Notes under the pieces: model-generated | Seen by the model: only the letters and a program-made list of their open reading frames with translations | Databases searched by the model: none | What the model was told of the DNA's origin: nothing | Part shown: in pieces, positions 38,388 through 47,621 of the stretch | Position numbering within the stretch: position 1 is the stretch's first letter | Layout of the letters: every line of letters begins with the position of its first letter | Origin: Marsupella aquatica | Lineage: Eukaryota > Marchantiophyta | Reading direction: 5' to 3' | NCBI GenBank assembly: GCA_973895155.1 | Contig: OZ316891.1 | Span: 30,008,001 to 30,072,000 of the forward strand | Length of the DNA stretch: 64,000 nt | Program-made: the position numbers and the translations under genes

Positions 38388-38405
38388 TGGCGCCGCTGCC
38401 GGGGA
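38388..38405 (+). other. Retroelement primer-binding site (tRNA-Asp type)
   Basis: TGGCGCCGCTGCCGGGGA matches the classical plant Ty3 primer-binding site at 17 of 18 positions, as I recall it. It is preceded by ATTTT and the putative LTR end ACTACA. Confidence 0.8.
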
Positions 38406-41233
38406 ACAAATCAAGGATGGTTTGAAGTACAGGCAGTGAATGCCAAAAGGAGGTTAATTCAGTGAATCTGGAATAAACAAAAGAAAGGTGGAAGTTGACC
38501 ATGGAACCCCAAGGAGAATGGGAGTTCCCTCCATTACAAATTCGATCTTTCACAATGGAAAATGCACCAGAGGCATTTAGGGAGAGATTTGGAGGTGAAA
38601 CTCCTCCCTCAATTTTGGAAAGAAAGAGAAAAGCTAAAGCCAAGAAGGAAAGACGAAATGGGGCTTAGTGGGGGAATATCCTTCCCAAGAAAGAGATGGT
38701 GAGGAAAAGCAGACCTCAGAAAAGAGAAAGAGCCTTGATTAGGTCAAGGGATAATCAAACACACACGATTATCAGTGCCACTGCAAGAGAGAGAACAACT
38801 ATTTTGAGAAGGCAGGTGTCCAACATCAGAGGAGGAAGCTACTTTTGGGGTGGCGAATTGGTGAAGGTTGACTCCTGGGACACCAATATTTTGTATGATT
38901 GTGTATTTGTATGCAATCGCTTAGAAACCAACAAAGGAATGCTAAAGCCGATAAAAATCTTGCGATAGAGCATGCTGTGAGAGGAATGCTTACCGCGTCA
39001 CTCAATTTCTCCGCCCATATGCCAAGGACCGAGACATTTGTTTCGTTGGGAAACATTTCTCTACATGTTGCCCAATCTGGCCTACCAGATATCTGCAAAA
39101 ATAGTTTCTTCACCTTGGCAAGCTTTTTCAACTTCTCACCTTCCTTGTGCATTTGATCCAAAGTGATCACCTTCCCGATAACCCTATTCAAGAGACGCTT
39201 GACATGCTCCTTATTTGACAGTCCTTGGAGACCTCGAAATGAATTTAAGTTGAGGTCACCAGCAAGTTTATTCATTTTAATCTCCCTTACCGTCAAAGGT
39301 TTCACCTTTCCCTTTGCGTTCGTCGTTGCCACAATTTTTTTGGGTTGTCCTAAGACAATACCTTTCTCCCGCATCTGGAAAATCTGCTCCTGAAGATCCC
39401 AAATTTCACCTGTTTGGAAAGCAATTTGGAAAGCCGGATCATGTTTGGCCATGGAGTCACGAACTCCTGGCGTGTACTCCATCATGCATTCTTGACAACA
39501 TGCTTCGCGGACATCTTTAGTCGAGCCCACACCCATTTCAAGGAAAATATTGTGACAAGCGCGAACTTGGTCAATTTTAGTCATGTTCTTCCGATACTCC
39601 TGGTCATAGTTATGCTGGAAGCCTAACTTTCGGACCTCGGATCTCGTAAGCCCAGCGTAAACCCAAGCTTCCAGCTCACCATATATTTGCTTCCCGTACA
39701 TTTTAAACAACTCAGACTTTGCCCGAGCACCATGATTCCCTCCAATAATTCTATACTTCCATACCCTTGACTTCAGGATGTCCCAATCTGCGGTTGTGGG
39801 ACAATCCTTCGGATCCACACACAGCACGAACGGGGCACTGAAGTTGGTGGGGTTTTTCATGAGAAGTATCTTGATATTTTCCACATGCAATCTATCCACT
39901 GGTCTAATCAAAGTTGTCAAATCCCCCTCCTCATCAAATATGAGATTGTCGACATGCAGAAGCACAGTTGTCCTTTGCACCCTTCATTGCATCAGAAGAC
40001 TGAGCTCTGCCTTGATCGCGTCCGTCTCATACATCGAAAGAGCCGTCTCCTCCTCCTGATCAGCCTACAAAAGCGTTGCAAATTCAATTAAGGAAAGAAA
40101 CTGCGAGATTTTTATCGGAGTTCGCATTTGTTCAACATAACTCCACAATCCGCAATTCAGGAAATAAATAGCGAGATTTTTATCGGATTTCGTGTTTGTT
40201 AAACAGTACAACGACGTAGTACTTACCAATGGCGTCGTAGGAACCGCGACTGGAACTGATGGAATTGACGGAGCTCTATCTACTTCTGCAGCCACCGTCT
40301 CAGTCCAGCCAGTCCTCTTCCTCTTTGTGCTAAGTCCAGAACCAGATGGCCCGGATCCCTCGGATCCTTTACTTTCGCTTGGTTTAACGGATGGTCCTTG
40401 ATGGTTGCCCCGGCCTCTCCCACTACCGCCAGTTTCCTGGCTCTTCTTCCCACCGTCAGAGGTTCCCGCGGCATCTCCCTTGCCGCTACCTCTCCCTTTC
40501 CCTTTTCCACTTCCCGAAACCCGACCAGAAGTTGTAGGTTCGTCCACGTCAATATGTGTAGAGGATTGCAATGGTTCTTTCCGCCCCAATATTTTATCGG
40601 CATTAGAACCACCGCTTCCACTTGAACCTGGTTTCTTGAAAACAATTTTGCGGACAGGTTTGAACTCTTCACCCACAAGTCTCTTGTACTCTGCGTTCAC
40701 CCTTGGAAGCATGATGGCATCACAATCTTGCACATACTGGCCGATCCAAGCCGAACCCATAACATTCATCTCTCTTGCTGCCCGAACATCGGCAACAAGG
40801 GGATCTTCTGGATAACTGTCCATCGATTTCTCATCAAAGTTATCGAGAGTAACAATGAGAGATGTGAAACCCTTGCGCCCACACATTGTCAAGAAACTAA
40901 GGCCCTCTGTCAACACTTTTCCCTCCCCGTGGCCAACCATGAACTCGACAACGGCAACAGCAATGACAGGGCCATACGAAACATTAACCTTTGCCGATTT
41001 TTGCAACTGGACCCAAAGGATTGGGGTAACACAGTCTTCGAAACCCGTGGACTGTAATCTGGCGTCACGGAAGTACCATGACTTCTTGATACACTTGATC
41101 TCTTCACAAATGTCTTCACTTGTCCAAATTGCATTGGTGAGGCTTGTCATGAGACTTTCTGCCTCAGCAGATCCACTCTTTCCACTAGCAGCCATGGAAA
41201 AGTCTGCAAATAAACAAATTCCAATGCAAAGAG

Positions 41234-41318
41234 CGATAAAATTATCGCCGCCAATCTCACAGCACATCTGGACACGACATCTCATCACACAAGGACAAAG
41301 AGACCGATAAAATTATCG
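41234..41318. repeat. Two palindromes upstream of the ParB-like gene
   Basis: CGATAAAATTATCG at 41234-41247 and 41305-41318. They lie 40-125 bp upstream of the ParB-like gene's ATG (41195) and just beyond the F-box-like gene's stop. Confidence 0.8.
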
Positions 41319-41418
41319 CAAAAGTGAGCCTTCTTTAAATTGACGGCCGAGTGTACAGGTCGAAGAATCAGCTACGGAACCCTAAATCCAAAACCTTAAG
41401 GTTCCCTAAACCTAAACC

Positions 41419-42976
41419 CTAATCATAGTTGAACCTCGCCAGAGCGAAGCGTTCGATCCGCTTCTTGGGCCATTGGGGAATATGAGTGACGCAATGATCA
41501 TAAGCCCACAGCCAATGGAAATCAACTTCACCAGTCTCAGGATTCACTACTGCTACTGAATACCGGCGTGACGGAATGTCACGACAAGCATGTGTGCAAC
41601 ATGGACAGATCTCACCATTGGCAAGGACGTTCGTCCACAGGCAACTTACATAGATCAAGTTAAAGAGCCCACAGACCGGCTGGGGGGGGAGTTGACGAAT
41701 CTTGTATGAATATAGTTTCCCACCAGTGTCAATAAAAAACTCGGTGGCAAGAGGATTGTCCAGCTCGTCAATCATATCCTGAATCTCATCGAATGCTCTA
41801 CGTCTGTTGTCGGCATAGAATTCTGGCTCATAAGCAGGATTGCCCTTCACAACATGACAATAGTGGAGTATAAAATGTCTTACTGCACCGGTTTTCAGAA
41901 AGAGTAGGATAACTCTTCTAGAAAATCCAACATATCTATCCCACCGAATATAAATTTCTCCCCCTACCTGATCTACGTAGAAGTGAAATGCGTTATGGTA
42001 AAACAGTTTTACTACCAGCCTGCATATCTTTAAAATTAGTGACTCATCCAGCCTCCTTAGCTGGTCCAGCATGGCTCCATTCCCCCATTCTGGAGGATCC
42101 GGGAAGGGTACAAAAATGCGTCGCTCAAGCATGGCCTGATCACCGAATAGAAATCAGGAATAAATTTTGGAGAACATACTAATTACAATTCTACAAGTTT
42201 CATCCAACTTTACAGTACCTTGTATAACGGGCTGTGAAGCCAATGCACTTGTCAGCTAATCGTCCGAAGAGGCGCAAAAAAATACACTCTGGACCACACA
42301 ACTCGAAGTCAGGGGAGGCAGAGTCAATTATATTCAAAGTGTTTCTTTACAAGCACCCAAAATCGACTAGAGGAATGAGGAGTGCGATAAATTTATCGGA
42401 TGTTCGCTGCAATGCCTCATCCACTCAGACTCGTCCATGCCATGCAAGAATTGTCCGCTTCCCGCTTTCTCCAAGATTCACCCAAACTCTAAGAAACGCA
42501 TCTAATCGGTCATACGAGAAGCACCCAAGCATATCTATGGGAGGGAGGAAATGAGTTTCCTCTCGGAAGACCCTAGCAATATGTAGGTCAAATGAGAGAA
42601 GGACGGCATTAGGAATGCTTGCGAGCATTTTGTTGATGTCATTGATCTCACGGACTGCATATTTCAATAGCGCCCAAAATCATGTACCAACAACAAGATG
42701 GTTCCATTTCTTCGAGGTGGCTCCAAGACAAATGATTGTTCTCATTCGAGTCAGTCGTTCTTCTAGTAGAAGTTTTAGGTCAAGGCCAAGGTGTTCATCT
42801 TGTGTGCAAGACAAGGCTAGGAGGGGCCAAATGTGAGATTCAACGAGTTCATCGGGAAGTCCATTCAACAAACTTCCGCATTCCACACCGGGCACTTTTC
42901 CTCGAATATATTTCCTACGCTCGTGGGCTAAAACGGATCCCATCTTTGCAATGATTAGATTCTCCGATGCAGCCAT
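41419..42976 (-). pseudogene. F-box-like protein, three or more exons, disrupted
   Basis: The first exon starts with ATG at 42976. An F-box-like segment, LLNGLPDELVESHIWPLL ... ICLGATSKKWNHLV, covers roughly residues 35-97. An in-frame TGA (42680-42682) sits where the F-box pattern expects an aromatic residue, then the frame continues (FWALLKYAVREI) to about 42425. A likely middle exon ends at 42219 (LADKCIGFTARYT). The last exon is 42135-41419, beginning AMLERRIFVPFPDPPEWGNG and ending at TAG; it holds a CPCCTHAC Cys cluster. Phases between the middle and last exon differ by one base. A palindrome lies in the first intron (42385). A substrate-adaptor role is inferred only from the F-box. Confidence 0.5.
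42385..42398. repeat. Palindrome in F-box gene intron
   Basis: CGATAAATTTATCG in the inferred first intron, preceded by GAGGAATGAGGAGTG, a context similar to the right-end copies. Confidence 0.8.
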
Positions 42977-43164
42977 GAAGCAGAGCTACCAAAACCACCA
43001 ATAAAAATACCTTCAATCACCAGGTGTAACCAAACACAGTACCAACCCTGCACGACAGTTTAACGATTAGGACTCGTGACGTATTATATTCGCTGCGCAA
43101 GGGTAGGACTTGTTTATTTAAATATGTCCTTCCAAGATGCGCCTCAATGAAAAGGTCGAAACAC

Positions 43165-43494
43165 TCATCGTGAAAGGTTCACCCAAGGGTCTTCGTTCCA
43201 AATCTTACAACAGAAGTGAGCCTGTTTGTGGTACTTGTTATCAAGACGACGACAACAATAGTTACAAGAAAACTCCAAAGAATGTAAACACGCCGTTAAC
43301 ATCAACCTCGAACGAATTGGAACTCGTGCATCATTCATTCCGCAGAATTCAATGCGGAGAGGATTCTGCCTATCTCCAGGATCAGTACCACCCATCCACA
43401 ATGCTCCTATACCGATGGGGAGAACTTTGAGTCGCACGAGTCTCTTGTACAACCGGCGTGCACGTTTGACACGATTTTCAAGGAAGACAGCCAT
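43165..43494 (-). CDS. Small basic Cys-containing protein, unknown
   Basis: 109 aa from ATG at 43494. The N-terminus is Arg/Lys-rich (ENRVKRARRLYKRLVRLK). The C-terminal third holds four Cys in CNYCCRR and HFCCK. It lies in the same strand as the F-box-like and ParB-like genes and downstream of a - strand TATA box near the right end. It could be an exon of a longer gene. The family is not recognised. Confidence 0.35.
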   Translation of the reverse strand: MAVFLENRVKRARRLYKRLVRLKVLPIGIGALWMGGTDPGDRQNPLRIEFCGMNDARVPIRSRLMLTACLHSLEFSCNYCCRRLDNKYHKQAHFCCKIWNEDPWVNLSR

Positions 43495-43628
43495 TTGTCA
43501 CAATACCTGTTGTCCACGGAGTGCAATCGACCTTCCGTTGTGCCTCCTGAACCCGGCAACACTGCGACATCAGAGATGAAGATGAGTCTCCAAACAAAAC
43601 AAAGGAAAATGATTCTCACAGGAGGATG

Positions 43629-43962
43629 CGATAAGTTTATCGCACTCCACATTCGAATTGAAAATATGACTTCCTCAAACACCTAAGCCCTGAATTCAAT
43701 CTTTCACAAAAATGACAACTCCGATAAATTTATCGGATTCTCAATTACTCCTCTTTCCATGAAAGGAATGGAGACTCCGATAAATTTATCGGAATGAAGG
43801 CAACACCTCTCTAAACACATTGGATCAAATGATTGCAACAGAGGAATGCAAAATGCGATAAATTTATCGCAGTCCGCTCGGATCTGGATATTTTACACTA
43901 AATGACTAGTTAGTCTTACATGGAGAACTTGAACAGGAATGGCTGTTCCGATAAATTTATCG
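43629..43962. repeat. Right subterminal palindrome cluster, five copies
   Basis: Palindromes at 43629 (CGATAAGTTTATCG), 43722, 43778, 43856 and 43949 (CGATAAATTTATCG). Symmetry often extends by 1-2 bp (TCCGAT...ATCGGA or TGCGAT...ATCGCA). Most are preceded by GGAATG or GGATG. Confidence 0.85.
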
Positions 43963-44090
43963 GGTTTTCGGTAGAAAGAGTCAAATCGCTTGGGAGGAAT
44001 GTAAGACTTGATGGGAGTTTGGTATTCGCTCTCAGTCAGGAGATATTTGCTCTGGCGAAAGCAAACATTTTATGGGCAGCCTGCTCCTCT

Positions 44091-44097
44091 TTATATA
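44091..44097 (-). promoter_or_regulatory. TATA box reading into the element from its right end
   Basis: TATATAA on the - strand, about 335 bp inside the right terminus. It would drive the - strand gene set. No ATG-proximal exon could be assigned with confidence. Confidence 0.4.
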
Positions 44098-44107
44098 GGA
44101 GACGCTC

Positions 44108-44172
44108 TAAACCATGGTTAATTTCCCCTTAACCATGGTTAATTTCCCCTTAACCATGGTTAAGTTCCCCTT
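44108..44172 (+). repeat. 22-bp tandem repeat, three copies
   Basis: AACCATGGTTAATTTCCCCT repeated three times, each with the ACCATGGT palindrome. It lies just upstream of the - strand TATA box. Confidence 0.85.
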
Positions 44173-44405
44173 TTACCTGGGTTAGTGCATGGTCGTTCCT
44201 GGATTACGCGGTTCGGACCAAGTTACTCGCAGTTCGGACTTTTTCACTGACGGAATGTAAAACCCGATGCACGTATCGCTCCCTGCATTCCCGCGGCGAT
44301 GCAATGGAGGAAAGTGGCGTTTCAGAGAGTTTTTGCCAGTTTTATCGGTCATTGCATTGCCTTAGAAAAAAAACGGGATCGGGCTAAACGAGAACTCCGA
44401 CACAC

Positions 44406-44430
44406 TTCTCGGTCGGTCCGAAATCGTGTT
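44406..44430 (-). repeat. Right terminal inverted repeat
   Basis: Reverse complement of the left end over 25 bp with one mismatch. Followed directly by TAGC. Confidence 0.75.
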
Positions 44431-45672
44431 TAGCACACGTCGGGATTGGAGTTGCGCTTATAGCAGTGACCCAAACAGCGACAGAGAATACTCTGAGGGA
44501 CTGAGGGTGTGTCAATCAGCGCCAACAAATCATAGTGAGTTTATCTAGATTTCCAAAATGCTGACTGGTTTCTGGTGAAGTTCCTATCACGCCCTCCAGT
44601 CTGAAACAGAGCGCGGGAGCAGAGCAGATTAGAGCAGAGCAGAGCAGAGAGTGGAAAGCTCCAAAGTCTAGTAGTTTAGTTGGGACACAACCCATACAGT
44701 GCTATTTCTCTTGTTGTCATGCATGGTGGAGCGGTACCTCTTGTTCTGCTCTCTCCTCCTCCACTCTGTCTCTGTGAGCGCTTGCTTTGGTCGGGGCTTT
44801 GATGCGTCTTTTGATTTAACTACCTTCGTGGGTTGAAGCATTTTGTTGAAGCTCCGCGCATCAATGTCAGCTATGTTAAATTTATGCTTTGTAAGGTCAA
44901 GTTGTTCGCACCTAGGTCAAAGCTCTCGCGCGAAGAAATTCTAGCTTTAGCTTGCTACTACATTTGGTAAAGCTTAGCTTTAAAACTCTATCTGTGCTTG
45001 GGCTTTTCGAGCAGTCGGTGATCATTGAATTTGATGTACTGAAGTTTTGGGAATTATGGCTCCTGTAGTTAGCTTGACCTATCATTCATTTTGTTGTAAC
45101 AGGTTTGGAGGTGGGCCAAGGCCGGGGCTCAACGCTTGTCTACTAGTATCGTATTTGGCCGCGGGGTTACATCACTCAGATAAGGTGACACATCATTTTG
45201 CATATTAATTGTTTCTCCTTCTCAGCTATTTTATGATATGATTTGCGACTACTCTCATCTACTTTGTAATTGCCAATGCAGTCCTGTAGTGTCATTCCGA
45301 GTCTCGTTTCTTTTATTGAATGGATTTGTTTGTCTTCTCCGCAGGTGAAGTGCAAGGGCTGCCCGGAAAGTGTGAGTTGTCTTGAAAGTTTAGGCACATT
45401 CAGGTCCGGGATTCAGGTTCTTGGCGTCAATTGTCGTGACTGTGAGTAGAAGTCCCAGTAGAAGTCAATCTATAAGCAATATGTCACGTGAGACAAAGGT
45501 CAATGCCATATGGACCCTTTCTGTGCAAGTCATAGGGGCATTTGTGTGCTCTGCAGTCAGATTGTGTACTGAAAATTTACTGTGGACTCTGTTGGGTTTG
45601 CTTAGCCAACTATTTTGATTTTTGCATGAAATTTTGGAGCGATTCATCGCTCTTGCGCGTCCACCCCTAGAG

Positions 45673-45930
45673 ATGGCTGATGTTGGGGGTACAGAGGCCC
45701 CTCATCCTGACATTGTTGGTCATGAAGCTTTGCCTCTGCACAAGACTTCTACGCCGTTAGTTTCCCGTTATTATGCAGTGTCTAGAGGCCGTAGGCCAGG
45801 CATATATGAATGTCACGAAGCCGTTGACAAACAAGTCCTAGGTTTTAGTGGGAATAGTCATGGGTCATTTAAGACTAGAGCACAAGCGGAGGATTGGCTA
45901 AAGACACAGATCTTGGCCGGGTTGGCATAA
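45673..45930 (+). CDS. Stand-alone RNase H1-type hybrid-binding domain protein
   Basis: 85 aa from the ATG at 45673 to TAA. Residues 31-80 have the RNase H1 N-terminal (caulimovirus viroplasmin-like) hybrid-binding signature: RYYAVSRGRRPGIY, a QVLGFSG turn and SFKTRAQAEDWL. In the family this domain binds RNA-DNA hybrids or double-stranded RNA. No RNase H catalytic domain follows; the next frame (45946-46170) is unrelated. Upstream acceptor-like sites suggest untranslated or further coding exons from 44.7 kb. It lies just outside the right end of the large element. Confidence 0.7.
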   Translation: MADVGGTEAPHPDIVGHEALPLHKTSTPLVSRYYAVSRGRRPGIYECHEAVDKQVLGFSGNSHGSFKTRAQAEDWLKTQILAGLA

Positions 45931-46376
45931 TTGTCAATGTAAGACTTGAGTTCATTTGAATATGAGACAAATTTGGAATTGCAGGTGATGCTGTGTGTTT
46001 GGAATAGCAGGCTAAAATTTGCGTACAATGTCTCCAATCTTGACTGGATTGACTTGGACTGTGTCATATCAACAGTCACTTTATCAATGAATCCTGGTTG
46101 TCCAAACGTCTTCCACCTGGATCAGGCAGATACAGTTGTTCTGGATGATTTTGTCCAGACCCAAAAATAATTTGGGTAAGCTCTAAAATTGTTTTCTGAT
46201 GAATGATATTCATTGATTGATTGCAGGGCAATCGAGTTGATGTACAAGCGAGTACGTACTATAACTATCTATCGTCTTCAATTCATATGCATGTGGAGAG
46301 GTTATAGATAGCATTTCATGTACATCTTTATGCCACAAGCAAAATGTAGTCTGGACCCTAATTTGCATGTTCTGAT

Positions 46377-46675
46377 CTCGAGGGTTTCACTTCCACAAAA
46401 ATGGCATATCACGTGCGACGAAGGATAGTAAGGGTCATTTTATTGGTTCTAAGGGAAGACTTAAGAATTTTTGTAGAAGAACAATAGGGTCTTTTAAATT
46501 CAATTTTGAGACTTATAAGAACATTAGGGTCTTTTTAATCCAATTTTTAGAATATTCCAAGAATATCCAACTTTATAGGGGTTAAAAAATTAATTTTTTT
46601 CGCACATTTTAGGGGGTGCAAGGCCTAAAAACGTCACAGGCGATGGGGAGGTCCCCATATAGTGAGACCCCCGAG
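46377..46675 (+). mobile_element. MITE copy B, 299 bp
   Basis: Starts CTCGAGGGTTTCACT and ends AGTGAGACCCCCGAG. Flanked by perfect 8-bp GTTCTGAT repeats (46369-46376, 46676-46683). It is AT-rich inside and non-coding. The 8-bp duplication with T at 2 and A at 7 fits hAT-type insertion. Confidence 0.9.
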
Positions 46676-46822
46676 GTTCTGATGAGGGTTACTTGGCTTG
46701 CCTCAGGTGTCTGTGTTCGATTGTGTTCTGTAACCTGGCCTGCAATAGACCGGGCAACAGACCCGACAACAATATGGTGTGTTCTAGACCCAGTTCTAGA
46801 GGGAGCACAGTGAAACATCAAA

Positions 46823-47118
46823 CTCGGGGGTCTCACTATATGGGGACCTCCCCATCGCCTGCGACATTTTTAGGCCTCGCACCCCCTAAAATGTAAGAAT
46901 TTATTTTTATTTTTAACCCCTATAAAGTTGGAATATTCTTGGAATATTCTAAAAATTGGATTAAAAATACCCTAATGTTCTTATAAGTCTCAAAATTGAA
47001 TTTAAAAGACTCTATTGTTCTTCTACAAAAATTCTTAAGTCTTCCCTTAGAACCAATAAAATGACCCTATCCTTCGTCGCACGTGATATGCCATTTTTGT
47101 GGAAGTGAAACCCCCGAG
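46823..47118 (-). mobile_element. MITE copy C, 296 bp, inverted to copy B
   Basis: Same family in opposite orientation, flanked by ACATCAAA and ACATCGAA (one difference). It lies 147 bp from copy B, so B and C form a large inverted repeat. Confidence 0.9.
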
Positions 47119-47168
47119 ACATCGAATATATGGATTGGATGTACCAATGCCCAAGCGGGGGCTGAAGC

Positions 47169-47621
47169 ATGACCCCACTCCATGAAGAGAAATGTTGCCG
47201 AGGAGTGGGCCTAGTAGGAACGGGAGTAGGAAAGCTGGAGACGGGGCTGGAGAGGGGGCTGGAGAGACTATGTAGGAAGCCCGCTAGGAAGTCTCATATT
47301 GTGATGTTAGCTAATGAAACAATCTATCCCTCTAATTTCAAGAAGGACAGCAGTGAAGCCCAATGGATTTGCACTGAGTGTGGTGATGAAAGTCTTTGTA
47401 ATATTTGCTCTCAGTTTGCAGAAGTGAATGCTCCCATCCCATATGAATGGAGCAACATTAAGAATCTGTGGCCCAGTAGGATGCTCGGTAGGATGTCTGG
47501 CACATTAGAGGCAGAAGTAGTGTTTGACTTCTCTGCCCTATTAAGTGGAATACCATGTGCAATGTCACCTCTGTTAATGTCTTGTAGTGAGATTTTGCTG
47601 GAATCATTTGGACAACTTTGA
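47169..47621 (+). CDS. Possible small Cys-motif protein, uncertain
   Basis: 150-codon open frame next to MITE C. A CTECGDESLCNIC motif near residues 69-81 (CxxC-x5-CxxC) could bind zinc. The N-terminal 45 aa are G-rich low complexity and less convincing. No family recognised and no promoter or intron evidence. From 47622 to 50490 the DNA is partly C/A-rich with short frames only; I see no gene there that I can support. Confidence 0.25.
   Translation: MTPLHEEKCCRGVGLVGTGVGKLETGLERGLERLCRKPARKSHIVMLANETIYPSNFKKDSSEAQWICTECGDESLCNICSQFAEVNAPIPYEWSNIKNLWPSRMLGRMSGTLEAEVVFDFSALLSGIPCAMSPLLMSCSEILLESFGQL

Larger units (their letters stand above)
34345..38915 (+). mobile_element. Nested Ty3-like LTR retroelement fragment
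   Basis: It lies inside intron 2 of the ParB-like gene and lacks the element's palindromes. A tRNA-Asp-type primer-binding site at 38388 marks the sense strand as +. It is followed by a leader and a short MEPQGEWEFPPL reading frame (38501-38668) that stops early. Sequence upstream ending ACTACA (38378) would be the LTR, but no second LTR or pol was found. AAGAGTTT-rich repeats occur at 34425-34580 and 37405-37470. Boundaries are approximate. Confidence 0.55.
34228..41195 (-). pseudogene. ParB/sulfiredoxin-like domain protein, intron hit by retroelement
   Basis: Exons are 41195-40227, 40064-38994 and 34311-34228, all joined in phase 0, about 707 aa. Residues 1-190 form an unrecognised globular domain (SYGPVIAVAVVEFM, GSAWIGQYV). 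Residues 200-310 are Gly/Ser/Lys/Arg-rich linker. Exon 2 has a ParB/sulfiredoxin-like signature: a HVDN start, KYRIIGGNHGARA and a later NYDQEYRKNMT stretch. Such domains bind DNA or act as nucleases; here the function is inferred. The last exon is acidic. An in-frame TGA (39984-39986) interrupts exon 2. Intron 1 contains two TTTTTATCGG half-palindromes and intron 2 hosts the nested retroelement. Confidence 0.55.
29296..44430. mobile_element. Large TIR-bounded multi-gene DNA element, about 15.1 kb
   Basis: The left end (29296-29320, starting AACACGATTTCGGACCGA) matches the reverse complement of the right end (44406-44430) over 25 bp with one mismatch. TAGC lies immediately outside each end (29292-29295, 44431-44434), a possible 4-bp target duplication. 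Inside are a DUF7869-type gene, a ParB-like gene, an F-box-like gene, a small basic protein and about 17 copies of a 14-bp palindrome. A retroelement fragment of about 4.6 kb is nested inside, so the original length was about 10.5 kb. No superfamily I know has this combination. TIR, internal palindromes and gene content support one unit; mobility is inferred. Confidence 0.7.

Noticed and set aside
38374-38643. - strand frame across the primer-binding site
   Set aside because: It overlaps the primer-binding site and leader and reads antisense to the retroelement.
21363-42682. Nuclear stop-codon reassignment
   Set aside because: TAA, TAG and TGA all occur in frame, and all three also end genes in this window. 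The SAM-domain gene needs no reassignment.
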